Assembly (NCBI RefSeq): GCF_965249985.1
Contig: NZ_OZ252280.1
Reading direction: 5' to 3' (one strand)
DNA from: Algiphilus sp022763315
GTDB lineage: Bacteria; Pseudomonadota; Gammaproteobacteria; Nevskiales; Nevskiaceae
DNA: 64,000 bases
Shown here: positions 8,595-17,986 of the stretch, piece by piece
Position numbering within the stretch: the stretch's first letter is position 1
Layout: each line of letters starts with the position of its first letter
Program-made: the position numbers and the translations under genes
Notes under the pieces: model-generated
Database searches by the model: none
What the model was told of the DNA's origin: nothing
What the model saw: the letters and a program-made list of their open reading frames with translations, nothing else

Positions 8595-9806
8595 TCAGCC
8601 TCCAAGCAGTTCACCACTGATGATCAGCTTGCGGACCTCGGAGGTTCCGGCGCCAATCTCCAGCAGCTTGATGGAGCGATACAGGCGGTTGACCTCATGT
8701 TCCCAGATGTAGCCATTACCGCCATGCACCTGCACCGCGTCATTGAGCACCTGGTTCATGGTTTCCGCCACAAACAACACCCCGGCCGCCGTCAGCTTGT
8801 GAATCTCGCCACGCCCCCCGTCTTCTTCACCCACCACATTGGCGGCACGTAGCGTTTGATAGGTATAGAGGCGCATGGCTTCCACGCGCGTGTACATTTG
8901 CGCGATCTTGTCCTGCACCATCTGGAAGTCGCTGATGGGCCGCCCGAACTGCTTGCGTTGCTTGACGAAGTCCAGCGACAGATCCAGCGCACGCTCGGCA
9001 ATACCGAGGCAGATCGGAGAGATCATGGCGCGTTCCAGATCCAGCCCGGACATCACCACGCGCACGCCCTTGTTCTCCTCGCCCACCAGATTCTCGACCG
9101 GCACGCGGCAGTCCTCGAACACGAGCTCGGCGGTCTGGCTCCCGCGGAAACCCATCTTGATCAGCTTCTGCGCCACCTTGAAACCGGGCATGTCCTTCTC
9201 GACCAGGAAGGCCGAGATGCCGTGCGCGCCCTTGTCCTTGTCGGTCTTGGCGTAGACCAGCAGCACATCGGCCACCGGGCCATTGGTGATGTACAGCTTG
9301 CTGCCATTGAGCACGTAGTGATCGCCATCGCGCACCGCCGTGGTCCGCATGGAACCGAGGGCGTCCGAGCCGGCGCCCGGTTCAGTCAGCCCCAGTGCAC
9401 CGATCAGCTCGCCACGGCACATGCCCGGCACATACTTCGCCTTCTGATCGGCATTGGCGTTACGCAGGATGTTGTGAAGGCAGAGGTTTTCATGCGCCAC
9501 CCAGGACAGCGCCAACGCGTGATTCCAGCGGCCGAAGGCCTGGAGCACCAGCCCGCTGGTAAACACATCCATGCCCGAGCCCCCAAGCGACTCGGGCGCC
9601 GTGATGCCGAAGAAGCCCGTCTCCCCGATCTTCGGGAAGACGTCCTCCGGCCACCATTCCTCGTTGTCCATGCGCTCTGCCAGCGGATACAACTCCGCCT
9701 GCGCAAAGCGATCTGCCTGATGCAGGATTTCCAGTTCTTCCAGAGAGAGGCCGGTGAAGGCCTGGTACACAGAAGGCCGGTCAGCGGCCGGGGTGCTATC
9801 GGGCAT
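8595..9806 (-). CDS. Acyl-CoA dehydrogenase, isovaleryl-CoA dehydrogenase type
   Basis: The enzyme (403 residues) introduces an alpha,beta double bond into a branched or short acyl-CoA, reducing FAD. LGLTEPGAGSDALGS, YITNGPVADVLLVYA and the FGRPISDFQMVQDKIAQMY helix are typical. The catalytic glutamate sits in LDLERAMI, the position used by isovaleryl-CoA dehydrogenase. The alternative position used by medium-chain enzymes carries Ala (IGAGTSEVRK), which supports the IVD subtype. The ATG at 9806 gives the standard N terminus. Upstream codons in the same frame come from the repeat region and are not part of the gene. It likely acts in leucine or branched isoprenoid breakdown with the downstream SDR. 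Confidence 0.9.
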   Translation of the reverse strand: MPDSTPAADRPSVYQAFTGLSLEELEILHQADRFAQAELYPLAERMDNEEWWPEDVFPKIGETGFFGITAPESLGGSGMDVFTSGLVLQAFGRWNHALALSWVAHENLCLHNILRNANADQKAKYVPGMCRGELIGALGLTEPGAGSDALGSMRTTAVRDGDHYVLNGSKLYITNGPVADVLLVYAKTDKDKGAHGISAFLVEKDMPGFKVAQKLIKMGFRGSQTAELVFEDCRVPVENLVGEENKGVRVVMSGLDLERAMISPICLGIAERALDLSLDFVKQRKQFGRPISDFQMVQDKIAQMYTRVEAMRLYTYQTLRAANVVGEEDGGRGEIHKLTAAGVLFVAETMNQVLNDAVQVHGGNGYIWEHEVNRLYRSIKLLEIGAGTSEVRKLIISGELLGG

Positions 9807-9942
9807 GATGATGCGCCACTCGTGAGTTGGACTTACCACAAAGGCTAAGGGGTGGGTTCGGCTATGCCTTCGTCCGATGAGATGAGCTTGAAGGCTTGTC
9901 GCACTTCTGCTCGACGGACGGGCTCGCTGCTTCGCAGCCACG
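9807..9942. other. Degenerate edge of the repeat block
   Basis: This stretch lies between the acyl-CoA dehydrogenase start and the first full repeat unit. Its right part (about 9925-9942) partly matches the repeat around GCTGCGATGTCGCG but is diverged. No gene or clear promoter was recognised, although the dehydrogenase promoter should be here. Confidence 0.4.
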
Positions 9943-10145
9943 CCGCGATGTCGCGCAGCGACGAGCCGTATGAAGCCCCCTGCACCCGCGCCGGAGTAGC
10001 GCCTGCGCGCAGGGGGTGGCTGGCCATGGACGGCCAGCCAAGGCCTGTCACGACAGGGACGTCGTGTCAGGCCGACCCCGAGCACAGGCGCTACGCAGGG
10101 GCCCGGCCCGTCAGGGCCGGCGCGGGTGTGGGGTGCCCTCTCTTT

Positions 10146-10179
10146 GGTTCCTTTCTCTGGGCAAGCAGAGAAAGGAACC
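10146..10179. repeat. 14-bp perfect stem-loop with GGCAAG loop
   Basis: GGTTCCTTTCTCTG, loop GGCAAG, then CAGAGAAAGGAACC form a perfect 14-bp stem. It is repeated at 10781-10814 and 11539-11572, and is the best conserved piece of the repeat, kept even in the diverged third unit. Confidence 0.8.
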
Positions 10180-10336
10180 CGCACCGGGCAGAGTGCTCAA
10201 ACCAGAGCTCAGAGCATCACAGGTGCGGAATCCTGAGCGTAGTTGGCCATTCGAGCACCCCAAAAACTGCACCTCAGTGCCAAGGGTTCCGCGCTTTGCA
10301 GCAAACCGCTCACGAATGGATCACCGAGAACGCGCG

Positions 10337-10368
10337 GGTTCCTTTGGTTCCGGCCAAAGGAACCAAAG
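10337..10368. repeat. Two mutually exclusive hairpins
   Basis: GGTTCCTTTGG (10337-10347) pairs with CCAAAGGAACC (10354-10364). Alternatively CTTTGGTTCC (10342-10351) pairs with GGAACCAAAG (10359-10368). The two stems share bases and cannot coexist. The same 32 bases recur 635 bases later. Confidence 0.6.
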
Positions 10369-10577
10369 CCAAGGTGCCCACGGGTGGCCTGGCGCGGCTA
10401 CGCCGCACCAGGTGCCCGGATCGGGCGTCGTGCTCGGGGTACGCGCCGACACGACGTCCCTGTCGTGACGGCGCTTGCTCGACGTCCTGTCTCGCACCCC
10501 CTGCGCGCGCCGCCCGTTCCGGCCACCCGTCAAGGGCACAGGGACTGGCGCGCCGCTGCGCGGCATCGCCGCAACGG

Positions 10578-11212
10578 CTGCGATGTCGCGAAGCGACGAG
10601 CCGTATGGAGTCCCCTGCACCCGCGCCGGAGGAGCGCCTGCGCACAGGGGGTGGCTGGCCATGGACGGCCAGCCAAGGCCTGTCACGACAGGGACGTCGT
10701 GTCAGGCCGACCCCGAGCACAGGCGCTACGCAGGGGCCCGGCCCGTCAGGGCCGGCGCGGGTGTGGGGTGCCCTCTCTTTGGTTCCTTTCTCTGGGCAAG
10801 CAGAGAAAGGAACCCGCACCGGGCAGAGTGCTCAAACCAGAGCTCAGAGCATCACAGGTGCGGAATCCTGAGCGTAGTTGGCCATTCGAGCACCCCAAAA
10901 ACTGCACCTCAGTGCCAAGGGTTCCGCGCTTTGCAGCAAACCGCTCACGAATGGATCACCGAGAACGCGCGGGTTCCTTTGGTTCCGGCCAAAGGAACCA
11001 AAGCCAAGGTGCCCACGGGTGGCCTGGCGCGGCTACGCCGCACCAGGTGCCCGGATCGGGCGTCGTGCTCGGGGTACGCGCCGACACGACGTCCCTGTCG
11101 TGACGGCGCTTGCTCGACGTCCTGTCTCGCACCCCCTGCGCGCGCCGCCCGTTCCGGCCCCCCGTCAAGGGCACAGGGACTGGCGCGCCGCTGCGCGGCA
11201 TCGCCGCAACGG
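10578..11212. repeat. 635-bp tandem repeat, unit 2
   Basis: This is a near-identical copy of unit 1, offset by 635 bases. It carries the same hairpins, for example 10781-10794 pairing with 10801-10814, and the same pair of 22-bp inverted repeats (10682-10703 and 11083-11104). High identity to unit 1 implies a recent duplication or ongoing homogenisation by recombination. Confidence 0.9.
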
Positions 11213-11640
11213 CTGCGATGTCGCGAAGCGACGAGCCGTATGGAGTCCCCTGCACCCGCGTCGGAGTAGCGCCTGCGCGCAGGGGGTGGCTGGCCATGGA
11301 TGGCCAGCCAAGGCCTGTCACGACAGGGACGTCGTGTCAGGCCGACCCCGAGCACAGGCGCTGTGCAGGAGCCCGGCCCGCTAGGGCCGGCGCGGGTCAC
11401 GCGAATATCCCCATGCTCGTTGCCATCCATGGCGCAGCCTTGGCGCTTTCGAATCACCCCCGGCCCGGACGTCCTGTCCGGGCGTTCGACACGCTGCGAC
11501 GCGCCACTGGCGCGTCGGTCGTGTCTCACCCTCTCTTTGGTTCCTTTCTCTGGGCAAGCAGAGAAAGGAACCCGCACCGGGCAGAGTGATAAGGCCGAAG
11601 CTCAGTGCATCAAAGGTGCGGAACTTTGCGCGTAGGTGGC
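11213..11640. repeat. Tandem repeat, unit 3, truncated and with an insertion
   Basis: The first 185 bases (to about 11397) match units 1 and 2. Then a segment of about 130 bases (11398-11528) replaces eight bases of the standard unit. After that the GGTTCCTTTCTCTG hairpin region resumes (11539-11572) and diverges toward 11640. The insertion carries its own perfect hairpins: 11463-11470 with 11476-11483, and 11497-11505 with 11509-11517. The distal half of the unit, including the right 22-bp arm, is missing. Confidence 0.85.
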
Positions 11641-11719
11641 GATTGGAGCACTCTCAGATGGAGCCCTTCCGACAGATTCCGGCTCGCCGCTGCGAGGCAT
11701 CGCTGCACTCAAGATGGCG
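11641..11719. other. Diverged repeat remnant before the nuclease gene
   Basis: A short piece at 11685-11703 (CGCCGCTGCGAGGCATCGC) matches the unit segments at 10551 and 11186 with one mismatch. This shows the repeat family extends to the 3' end of the nuclease gene. No other feature was recognised. Confidence 0.45.
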
Positions 11720-12583
11720 TCACCGATAAGGACAAGGCTGCCCTTTCCATCGATCCCCATAACGCGCCTCCCGCGGCGCATTCGCTACCAGCGGCCAATC
11801 CTCCAACGACACCCCCGCACTGATACGCCGCTCCAGTGTGTCATCCAGTGCGTGCAGCAGGTCGTAGCCAATCAACCGCTCAACCCGGGCGACAGGCACC
11901 ACGAAATCCTGCAGTGCTTCGAAACCGCAGACCCGCTGCGGCACGATGAAGGCAATGGCATGGGGCGTGCCGTCTGCCGCCTCACGCACCCAGATGCGAT
12001 AGAAGGCCTCGGGGATGGCGACGCCGCCGCGCAGAGTGCGCGGCTGATCGCCATAGATGGGGCCGGTCATCACCCAAAGCTGGCGATACTTGGGGGCCAG
12101 GCGGTCTGCCTCAAGTTCCTCGAGCCGCTGCCAGAGCAACTGATTGAGCCGCGGCTTCTGCGGCACGATATTGGTCATACGGAAGGTGGCATCCTGCGCG
12201 GCTTCTCCGTAGACCCGTGAAATCAGGTAATTCGGGGCGAGATGGCCGCGGTTGTAGCCACTGTTGCGGTAGTCGTCGCTGTCGATGCGACGCAGAGTGC
12301 GGCCATCCACCGAGAAGTAGTCAGGACGTGCCAGCGGCGGCCCGTTCGATGGGTCGCGTGCGATGTAGGCCACCCATAAGGGCGAAGCGCGCAGCTCGGA
12401 ATAGCCGACGGCAAAGCCGGGATTACCGAGGTTGTGCGTGGTGATCTGGGTCAGCCAGTCGGTCGCCCGCGGCAGTCCGCCATAGACATGCGCGTCGCCA
12501 ATCGGCCAGAAGGCTTTGCCAGCCAGGATGGCGATGACGAGCAGCACCAGCGGAAGCAGCTTCCGCAGCCAGCGTCTTGGCAT
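11720..12583 (-). CDS. Membrane-anchored DNA/RNA non-specific endonuclease
   Basis: The protein has 287 residues. Residues about 8-27 form one hydrophobic segment (LLPLVLLVIAIL), an uncleaved anchor or signal, so the nuclease domain should face the periplasm or outside. The catalytic motif is NRGH with His114 (GYNRGHLAPN), the usual variant of DRGH. The Mg-binding Asn is in LNQLLWQRLE about 33 residues on. ARPDYF and WVMTGPIYG are also typical of the NucA/Serratia nuclease family. It starts nine bases after the cysG stop on the same strand, so it may be co-transcribed with cysG. Its 3' end abuts the repeat block. Confidence 0.9.
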   Translation of the reverse strand: MPRRWLRKLLPLVLLVIAILAGKAFWPIGDAHVYGGLPRATDWLTQITTHNLGNPGFAVGYSELRASPLWVAYIARDPSNGPPLARPDYFSVDGRTLRRIDSDDYRNSGYNRGHLAPNYLISRVYGEAAQDATFRMTNIVPQKPRLNQLLWQRLEELEADRLAPKYRQLWVMTGPIYGDQPRTLRGGVAIPEAFYRIWVREAADGTPHAIAFIVPQRVCGFEALQDFVVPVARVERLIGYDLLHALDDTLERRISAGVSLEDWPLVANAPREARYGDRWKGQPCPYR

Positions 12584-12592
12584 GCGCGAGCC

Positions 12593-13978
12593 CTAGCCTT
12601 CCCGGTCGCCAAACCAGCGCAGCTGCTCGCGCAGCCGTACGACTTCGCCGACGATGACGAGGCAAGCGCCTTCTACCTGTGCGGCATCCACGCGCGCTGG
12701 CAGGCTCTCCAGCGTCCCCACCACTACCTGCTGTGCTTCCAGCGTGCCCTGCGCGATCAGTGCGGCAGGCCAGTCGTCGGGGAGGCCGTGCGCGCGCAGC
12801 GCGGCCATGGTCTGTGCCAGGCTGGTGCGCCCCATGAAGATGCAGACCGTCTGCCCGGCGCGGGCGAGCGCATCCCAGTGCAAATCCAGGCTGCCGTCGG
12901 CGCGTGGATGCCCGGTGACGAAGACGGCGGCCTGCGCGTGGTCGCGGTGGGTGAGCGGGATGCCGGCATAGGCCGCACAGCCATTGGCGGCGGTGATGCC
13001 CGGTACCACCTCGAAGGCCACGCCGTGGCTGGCCAGTTCAGCGATTTCTTCGCCGCCGCGACCGAACACGAAGGGGTCGCCGCCCTTGAGGCGGAGTACG
13101 CGTTTGCCCTGCTGGGCGAGCTCCACCAGCTTGGCGTTGATCTCTTCCTGCGGCAGCGTGTGCTGGCTGCGGCGTTTGCCGACGTGGATGCGCTCGGCGT
13201 CGCGGCGCACCATGTCCATGATGGCGGGACCCACGAGATGATCGTAGAGCACGACGTCACAGTTCTGCAGCAGGCGCAAGGCGCGCAAGGTCAGCAGATC
13301 CGGATCACCCGGCCCCGCGCCTACCAGCCACACCACGCCGCGCTGGGTGGCATCGGTACTCAAGCGCGCCAGTTCGGCGTCCGCGGAGGCCTCGTCGCCC
13401 GACATGGCGGCCGAGGCGCCGGGGCCATCCAGGAAGGCTTCCCAGAGCTTGCGGCGCACATCGATATCCATATCCATCTGCGCGTCGCGCCGTGTGCCGA
13501 TGTAGCGCGCCAGCCGCCCCAGTCGCTGATCGAAGAGTTCCTCCACCTGCTGGCGCAGCCGACGCGCCAGCATGGGTGCACGGCCGGCGCTGGAAAAGGC
13601 CACCAGCAGCGGCGCACGGTCGACGATGGCCGGCGTGATGGCGGTGCTGGCGGCGCTGTCGTCGACTACATTGACCGGCAGTTGGCGCTGGCCGGCGGCC
13701 TCGGCCACGGTACGGTTCAAGGCGGCATCGTCAGTGGCAGCGACCACGAAAGCACAGTCGGCCAGCTGGGCAGCATCGAAGGCCCGCGCGTGTACGGCAA
13801 TGCCCAGAGCCTCGAAACCCTCGTGGGCCTCTCGGCAGACCAGCCGGATGCGCGCCCCCGCCTTGCACAGCAGCCGGGCCTTGCGCAGCGCCACCTCGCC
13901 CCCGCCCACGAGCAGCACGGTACGGCCGTCGAGACGCAGGAACATGGGGAAATAGGGCCAGTCAGGCGCGGTCGTCAC
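12593..13978 (-). CDS. cysG: Siroheme synthase CysG
   Basis: This multifunctional enzyme makes siroheme, the cofactor of sulfite and nitrite reductases, from uroporphyrinogen III. The N-terminal part is precorrin-2 dehydrogenase/ferrochelatase (LLVGGGEVALRKARLL). The C-terminal part is uroporphyrinogen methyltransferase (VWLVGAGPGDPDLLTLRAL, LRLKGGDPFVFGRGGEE, PGITAANGCAAYAGIPLTHR). The length of 461 residues matches full-length CysG. GTG at 13978 is used here; TTG at 13981 is equally possible, and the internal ATG would cut a conserved strand. It diverges from cysB, which controls sulfur assimilation, a fitting neighbour. Confidence 0.94.
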   Translation of the reverse strand: MTTAPDWPYFPMFLRLDGRTVLLVGGGEVALRKARLLCKAGARIRLVCREAHEGFEALGIAVHARAFDAAQLADCAFVVAATDDAALNRTVAEAAGQRQLPVNVVDDSAASTAITPAIVDRAPLLVAFSSAGRAPMLARRLRQQVEELFDQRLGRLARYIGTRRDAQMDMDIDVRRKLWEAFLDGPGASAAMSGDEASADAELARLSTDATQRGVVWLVGAGPGDPDLLTLRALRLLQNCDVVLYDHLVGPAIMDMVRRDAERIHVGKRRSQHTLPQEEINAKLVELAQQGKRVLRLKGGDPFVFGRGGEEIAELASHGVAFEVVPGITAANGCAAYAGIPLTHRDHAQAAVFVTGHPRADGSLDLHWDALARAGQTVCIFMGRTSLAQTMAALRAHGLPDDWPAALIAQGTLEAQQVVVGTLESLPARVDAAQVEGACLVIVGEVVRLREQLRWFGDREG

Positions 13979-14041
13979 CAAGCCAATGGTTCCGAATAAG
14001 GAGCGTCGGTATTATAGCCGCGCGAACTTAGGAGACACGCC

Positions 14042-15025
14042 ATGAAACTGCGCCAACTGCACTACATCCAGGAGGTCGCCCGGCGCGGGCTGAATGTCAC
14101 CGCCGCGGCCGAGGCGCTCTTTACCTCGCAGCCCGGCGTCAGCAAGCAGATCCGCCTGCTGGAAGACGAACTGGGCATCGAGATCTTCGTGCGCAATGGC
14201 AAGCATCTCACCGAAATCACCCCAGCAGGCGAGCGCATCCTCGAGCACGCCGAACGCGTGCTGCGCGATGTGCAGAACATCGAGCGTGTGGCCGAGGAAT
14301 TCCGCTATTCGGATCGCGGCGACCTGTCGATCGCGACCACGCATACCCAGGCACGCTACGCGCTGCCCAACGTCATCGACCGCTTCCGGCGTGACTATCC
14401 CCGCGTGTCATTGCATCTGCACCAGGGTAGCCCACCACAGATCGCACGCATGGCGGCCAGTGGCGAGGTCGACTTCGCCGTCGCCACCGAAGCCATGGAG
14501 CATTTCGATGATCTCGTGATGCTGCCCTGCTATCACTGGAACCGCTGCATTCTGGTGCCGCCGGACCACCCGCTGGCCCAGTCCAAGGGTCAGCTCGCGC
14601 TTTCCGAGCTCGGCGAACATCCGCTGATCACCTATACCTTCGGCTTCACCGGCCGTTCCAAGCTGGACCAGGCCTTCGCCGCGCGCGGCATACGTCCCAA
14701 CGTCGTGTTGACCGCGGTGGATGCCGATGTCATCAAGACCTACGTCCGCCTCGGCCTGGGGGTGGGCATCGTGGCGCACATGGCCTACGACCCCGAGGCC
14801 GACAAGGATCTGGTCATGCGGCCGGCGGATCATTTGTTCGAGGCCTCGACGACGCACATCGGCTTCCGCCGCGGCCTCTTCCTGCGCCGATTCATGTACG
14901 ACTTTATCGAGCACTTCGCCGAGCATCTGACACCGGAACTGGTCGACGAGATGGCGGGCATCTCCGACCCGGTGCAGCGCCGCGCCCGCGCGGCAGAGAT
15001 GCAATCCTCCTTGCCCTCTCACTAG
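14042..15025 (+). CDS. cysB: CysB-type LysR transcriptional regulator
   Basis: This 327-residue LysR-family protein has an N-terminal helix-turn-helix (LNVTAAAEALFTSQPGVSKQIRLLEDELG) and a periplasmic-binding-like effector domain. MKLRQLHYIQEV, the TTHTQARYALP segment and GVGIVAHMAYDPE are characteristic of CysB/Cbl, which activate cysteine and sulfate-assimilation genes in response to N-acetylserine. The start has TTAGGAGA upstream. The gene is divergent from cysG across about 60 bases, consistent with direct control of siroheme supply, which is inference. A TATTAT box at 14012-14017 could be its -10. Confidence 0.93.
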   Translation: MKLRQLHYIQEVARRGLNVTAAAEALFTSQPGVSKQIRLLEDELGIEIFVRNGKHLTEITPAGERILEHAERVLRDVQNIERVAEEFRYSDRGDLSIATTHTQARYALPNVIDRFRRDYPRVSLHLHQGSPPQIARMAASGEVDFAVATEAMEHFDDLVMLPCYHWNRCILVPPDHPLAQSKGQLALSELGEHPLITYTFGFTGRSKLDQAFAARGIRPNVVLTAVDADVIKTYVRLGLGVGIVAHMAYDPEADKDLVMRPADHLFEASTTHIGFRRGLFLRRFMYDFIEHFAEHLTPELVDEMAGISDPVQRRARAAEMQSSLPSH

Positions 15026-15044
15026 GGCAGGCACGGCGCCGGGC

Positions 15045-15889
15045 TCAGCCGTCGGTCAGGCGCTGCGCGTGATGGGCCAGATGGTCGGCGACGAAGCTCT
15101 GGATGAACCAGTAGCTGTGGTCATAGCCGGCATGACGCCGCAGCTGCAGCGCTTGCCCTGAGGCCGACGCGGCCGCCTCCAGCGCTTCCGGGTGAAGCTC
15201 GCGTTCCAGAAACTGATCGGACAGGCCCTGATCCACCAGGATGGTGTCGGAGCGTGGGTGGCTCCGCATGAGCTCGGCCGCATCCCAGGCCTTCCAGGCA
15301 TCACGGTCGGGGCCCAGATAGCCTGAGAAGGCTTTCTCGCCCCAGGGCACGGCGCTGGGATTGCAGATCGGCGCGAAGGCCGAGACCGAGGCCCACCGTT
15401 CGGGAAGGCGCAAGGCCGACACCAGCGCCCCGTGGCCCCCCATGGAATGCCCGAACACGCCCCGCTTGTGTGGCGAAACCGGGAAATGGGCTTCGATCAG
15501 CGCCGGCAGCTCGTCATTGACATAGCTGAACATACGGTAGCCGCGCGCCCAGGGCTCCGCGTTGGCGTCGATATAGAAGCCGGCGCCGGTGCCGAAATCG
15601 TAGGCGGCGTCCTCGTCGGGATAGCCCAGCCCGCGCGGGCTGGTATCGGGCGCGACCAGCGCCAGACCATGCGCCGCCGCCAGCCGCTGCGCCCCCGCCT
15701 TGATCATGAAGGTCTCTTCGGTGCAGGTCAGACCGGCCAGGTAATACAGCGCCGGCACCGGACCCCGTTCCGCCGCCGGCGGCAGGTAGACCGCAAAGGA
15801 CATCGGTGTGCCGGTCTGCTCGGCATCGTGCCGATAGAAGCCCATGCGCCCACCGAAACAGGCGTGCTCGGCGCGGGTTTCGAGAGCCA

Positions 15890-15890
<1 letters not shown>
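15045..15890 (-). CDS. fghA: S-formylglutathione hydrolase
   Basis: The enzyme hydrolyses S-formylglutathione to formate and glutathione, the second step of formaldehyde detoxification. It is a 281-residue alpha/beta hydrolase of the esterase D family. The nucleophile is Ser in GVFGHSMGGHG. The acid is likely Asp in LVDQGLSDQF and the base His in AGYDHSYWF. YLAGLTCTEETF is a family signature. The ATG at 15890 shares one base with the stop of the dehydrogenase gene (TGATG), so translation is probably coupled. Confidence 0.95.
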
Positions 15891-16996
<1,106 letters not shown>

Positions 16997-17095
16997 GAAG
17001 CGGTCTCCGTTGAAGGGCGCCATAGCTTAGTACGTCAGCCGCCCGCATGAAGATCGGTCACACTGCGCGCTTGCACTGGGGGGAGAGACAACCAG

Positions 17096-17986
17096 GTGGC
17101 GGCGGAGATTCAATACGATCCGCAAGGCTTGCAGGCCTTGAATGCGGCACTGGCCTTCATCGTCTTCAGCGTGGCCCTGCACCTGCGGCTGGCGCAGTTG
17201 CGCGCCGTCGTGCGCGCACCGCGCGTCGTGCTGGTCGGCCTGCTCGCGCAGTGGCTGGCCCTGCCGGCCATCACCCTTGTCCTGATCCTGCTGGTGCGGC
17301 CGGAGCCCGCCTTCGTCGCCGGCATGGTGCTCATCGCCGCCTGCCCCGGCGGGCAGGTGTCCAACTTCTACGCCATGTTGGCGCACGGCAATGCCGTGCT
17401 CTCGGTGACGTTGACCAGCATCTCCACCCTAGCCTGCGCGCTGCTCACGCCGCTGCTGTTCGCGGTTGGATTACAGGTGGCAGGCACCAGTGGCGGCAAC
17501 CTGGAAGTGCCACTTGGAGACATGCTGCAACTGCTGGCGTGGACGGTGCTGCTGCCGCTGACGCTGGGACTGGCTGTTCAGCGATGGCTGCCGGTAGCCG
17601 CCGCCCGACTGCGTGCGCCCTCGCGCCTCGTGGCCGCCGTTCTGTTGGCGACGATCATCGCCATCGGACTGTTCAACAACCGCGGCCTGCTCACGGACCC
17701 CACAGTGCTCGCGATGTTCTGGCTGGTGGTTGTACACAACGCCCTTGCCTTTGTCGCCGGCTACGCCGTGGCACGAGCTTTCCGCACACCCGAGCCGGAA
17801 GCCCGCGCCGTGACCCTGGAGACCGGCATTCAGAACGCCGGGCTCGGCCTGATCCTGATCTTCAATTTCTACCCGGATCAAGGGGGCATGATGACCCTGG
17901 TGGCCACTTGGGGCGTCTGGCATCTGCTGGCGGGCGCGGTTCTGGCGCGCTGGTGGCAGCGACGGACCTTACCTCGCCCCAACTAG
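17096..17986 (+). CDS. Bile acid:sodium symporter (BASS) family transporter
   Basis: This 296-residue inner-membrane protein has about eight to ten hydrophobic segments and very few charged residues between them. The ACPGGQVSNFYAMLAHGNAVLSVTL region and the later ETGIQNAGLGLIL are conserved BASS/SBF motifs around the sodium and substrate site. The start is GTG with GGGGGAGAGA upstream. Substrates in this family include bile acids, pyruvate, pantothenate and other organic acids, and cannot be fixed here. The gene converges on the HDOD gene, whose stop overlaps its end by four bases. Confidence 0.88.
   Translation: MAAEIQYDPQGLQALNAALAFIVFSVALHLRLAQLRAVVRAPRVVLVGLLAQWLALPAITLVLILLVRPEPAFVAGMVLIAACPGGQVSNFYAMLAHGNAVLSVTLTSISTLACALLTPLLFAVGLQVAGTSGGNLEVPLGDMLQLLAWTVLLPLTLGLAVQRWLPVAAARLRAPSRLVAAVLLATIIAIGLFNNRGLLTDPTVLAMFWLVVVHNALAFVAGYAVARAFRTPEPEARAVTLETGIQNAGLGLILIFNFYPDQGGMMTLVATWGVWHLLAGAVLARWWQRRTLPRPN

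Larger units (their letters stand above)
10047..10469. repeat. 22-bp inverted repeats bounding 423 bp in unit 1
   Basis: The 22 bases at 10047-10068, core CACGACAGGGACGTCGTG, reappear as the exact reverse complement at 10448-10469. The same arrangement exists in unit 2. Terminal inverted repeats of this kind suggest a non-autonomous mobile unit, but no target duplication or transposase was seen. Confidence 0.6.
9943..10577. repeat. 635-bp tandem repeat, unit 1
   Basis: This unit recurs with an exact period of 635 bases: the GGGGGTGGCTGGCC block is at 10012, 10647 and 11282. Within it are several perfect inverted repeats: 10017-10025 with 10032-10040, 10146-10159 with 10166-10179, and 10337-10347 with 10354-10364. 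A 22-bp pair lies at 10047-10068 and 10448-10469. Reading frames stay open in most frames through the unit because of base composition. None has a ribosome site or a family match, so it is treated as non-coding. It differs from unit 2 at only scattered positions, such as GGCCACCC against GGCCCCCC near 10522. Confidence 0.9.

Noticed and set aside
8591..8617. GTG start at 8617 for the SDR gene
   Set aside because: It overlaps the dehydrogenase gene by 23 bases and has no ribosome site, whereas GTG at 8590 has GGAGG at ideal spacing.
9852..11589. Long open frames on both strands through the repeat block (for example 9852-10871 plus and 10945-11577 minus)
   Set aside because: They follow the 635-bp period, stay open in most frames because of G+C-rich sequence, have no ribosome sites and translate to low-complexity, repeat-derived peptides without family features.
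9943..11640. Possible CRISPR array
   Set aside because: The period is 635 bases and the whole unit is repeated; there are no short direct repeats with unique spacers and no cas genes.
9943..11640. Possible integron attC array or IS copies
   Set aside because: No integrase or transposase gene is present, and no RYYYAAC/GTTRRRY core sites were found where expected.
12434..13999. A 521-codon plus-strand frame opposite cysG
   Set aside because: It is the antisense shadow of a clear CysG gene; its product has no motif and it lacks a ribosome site.
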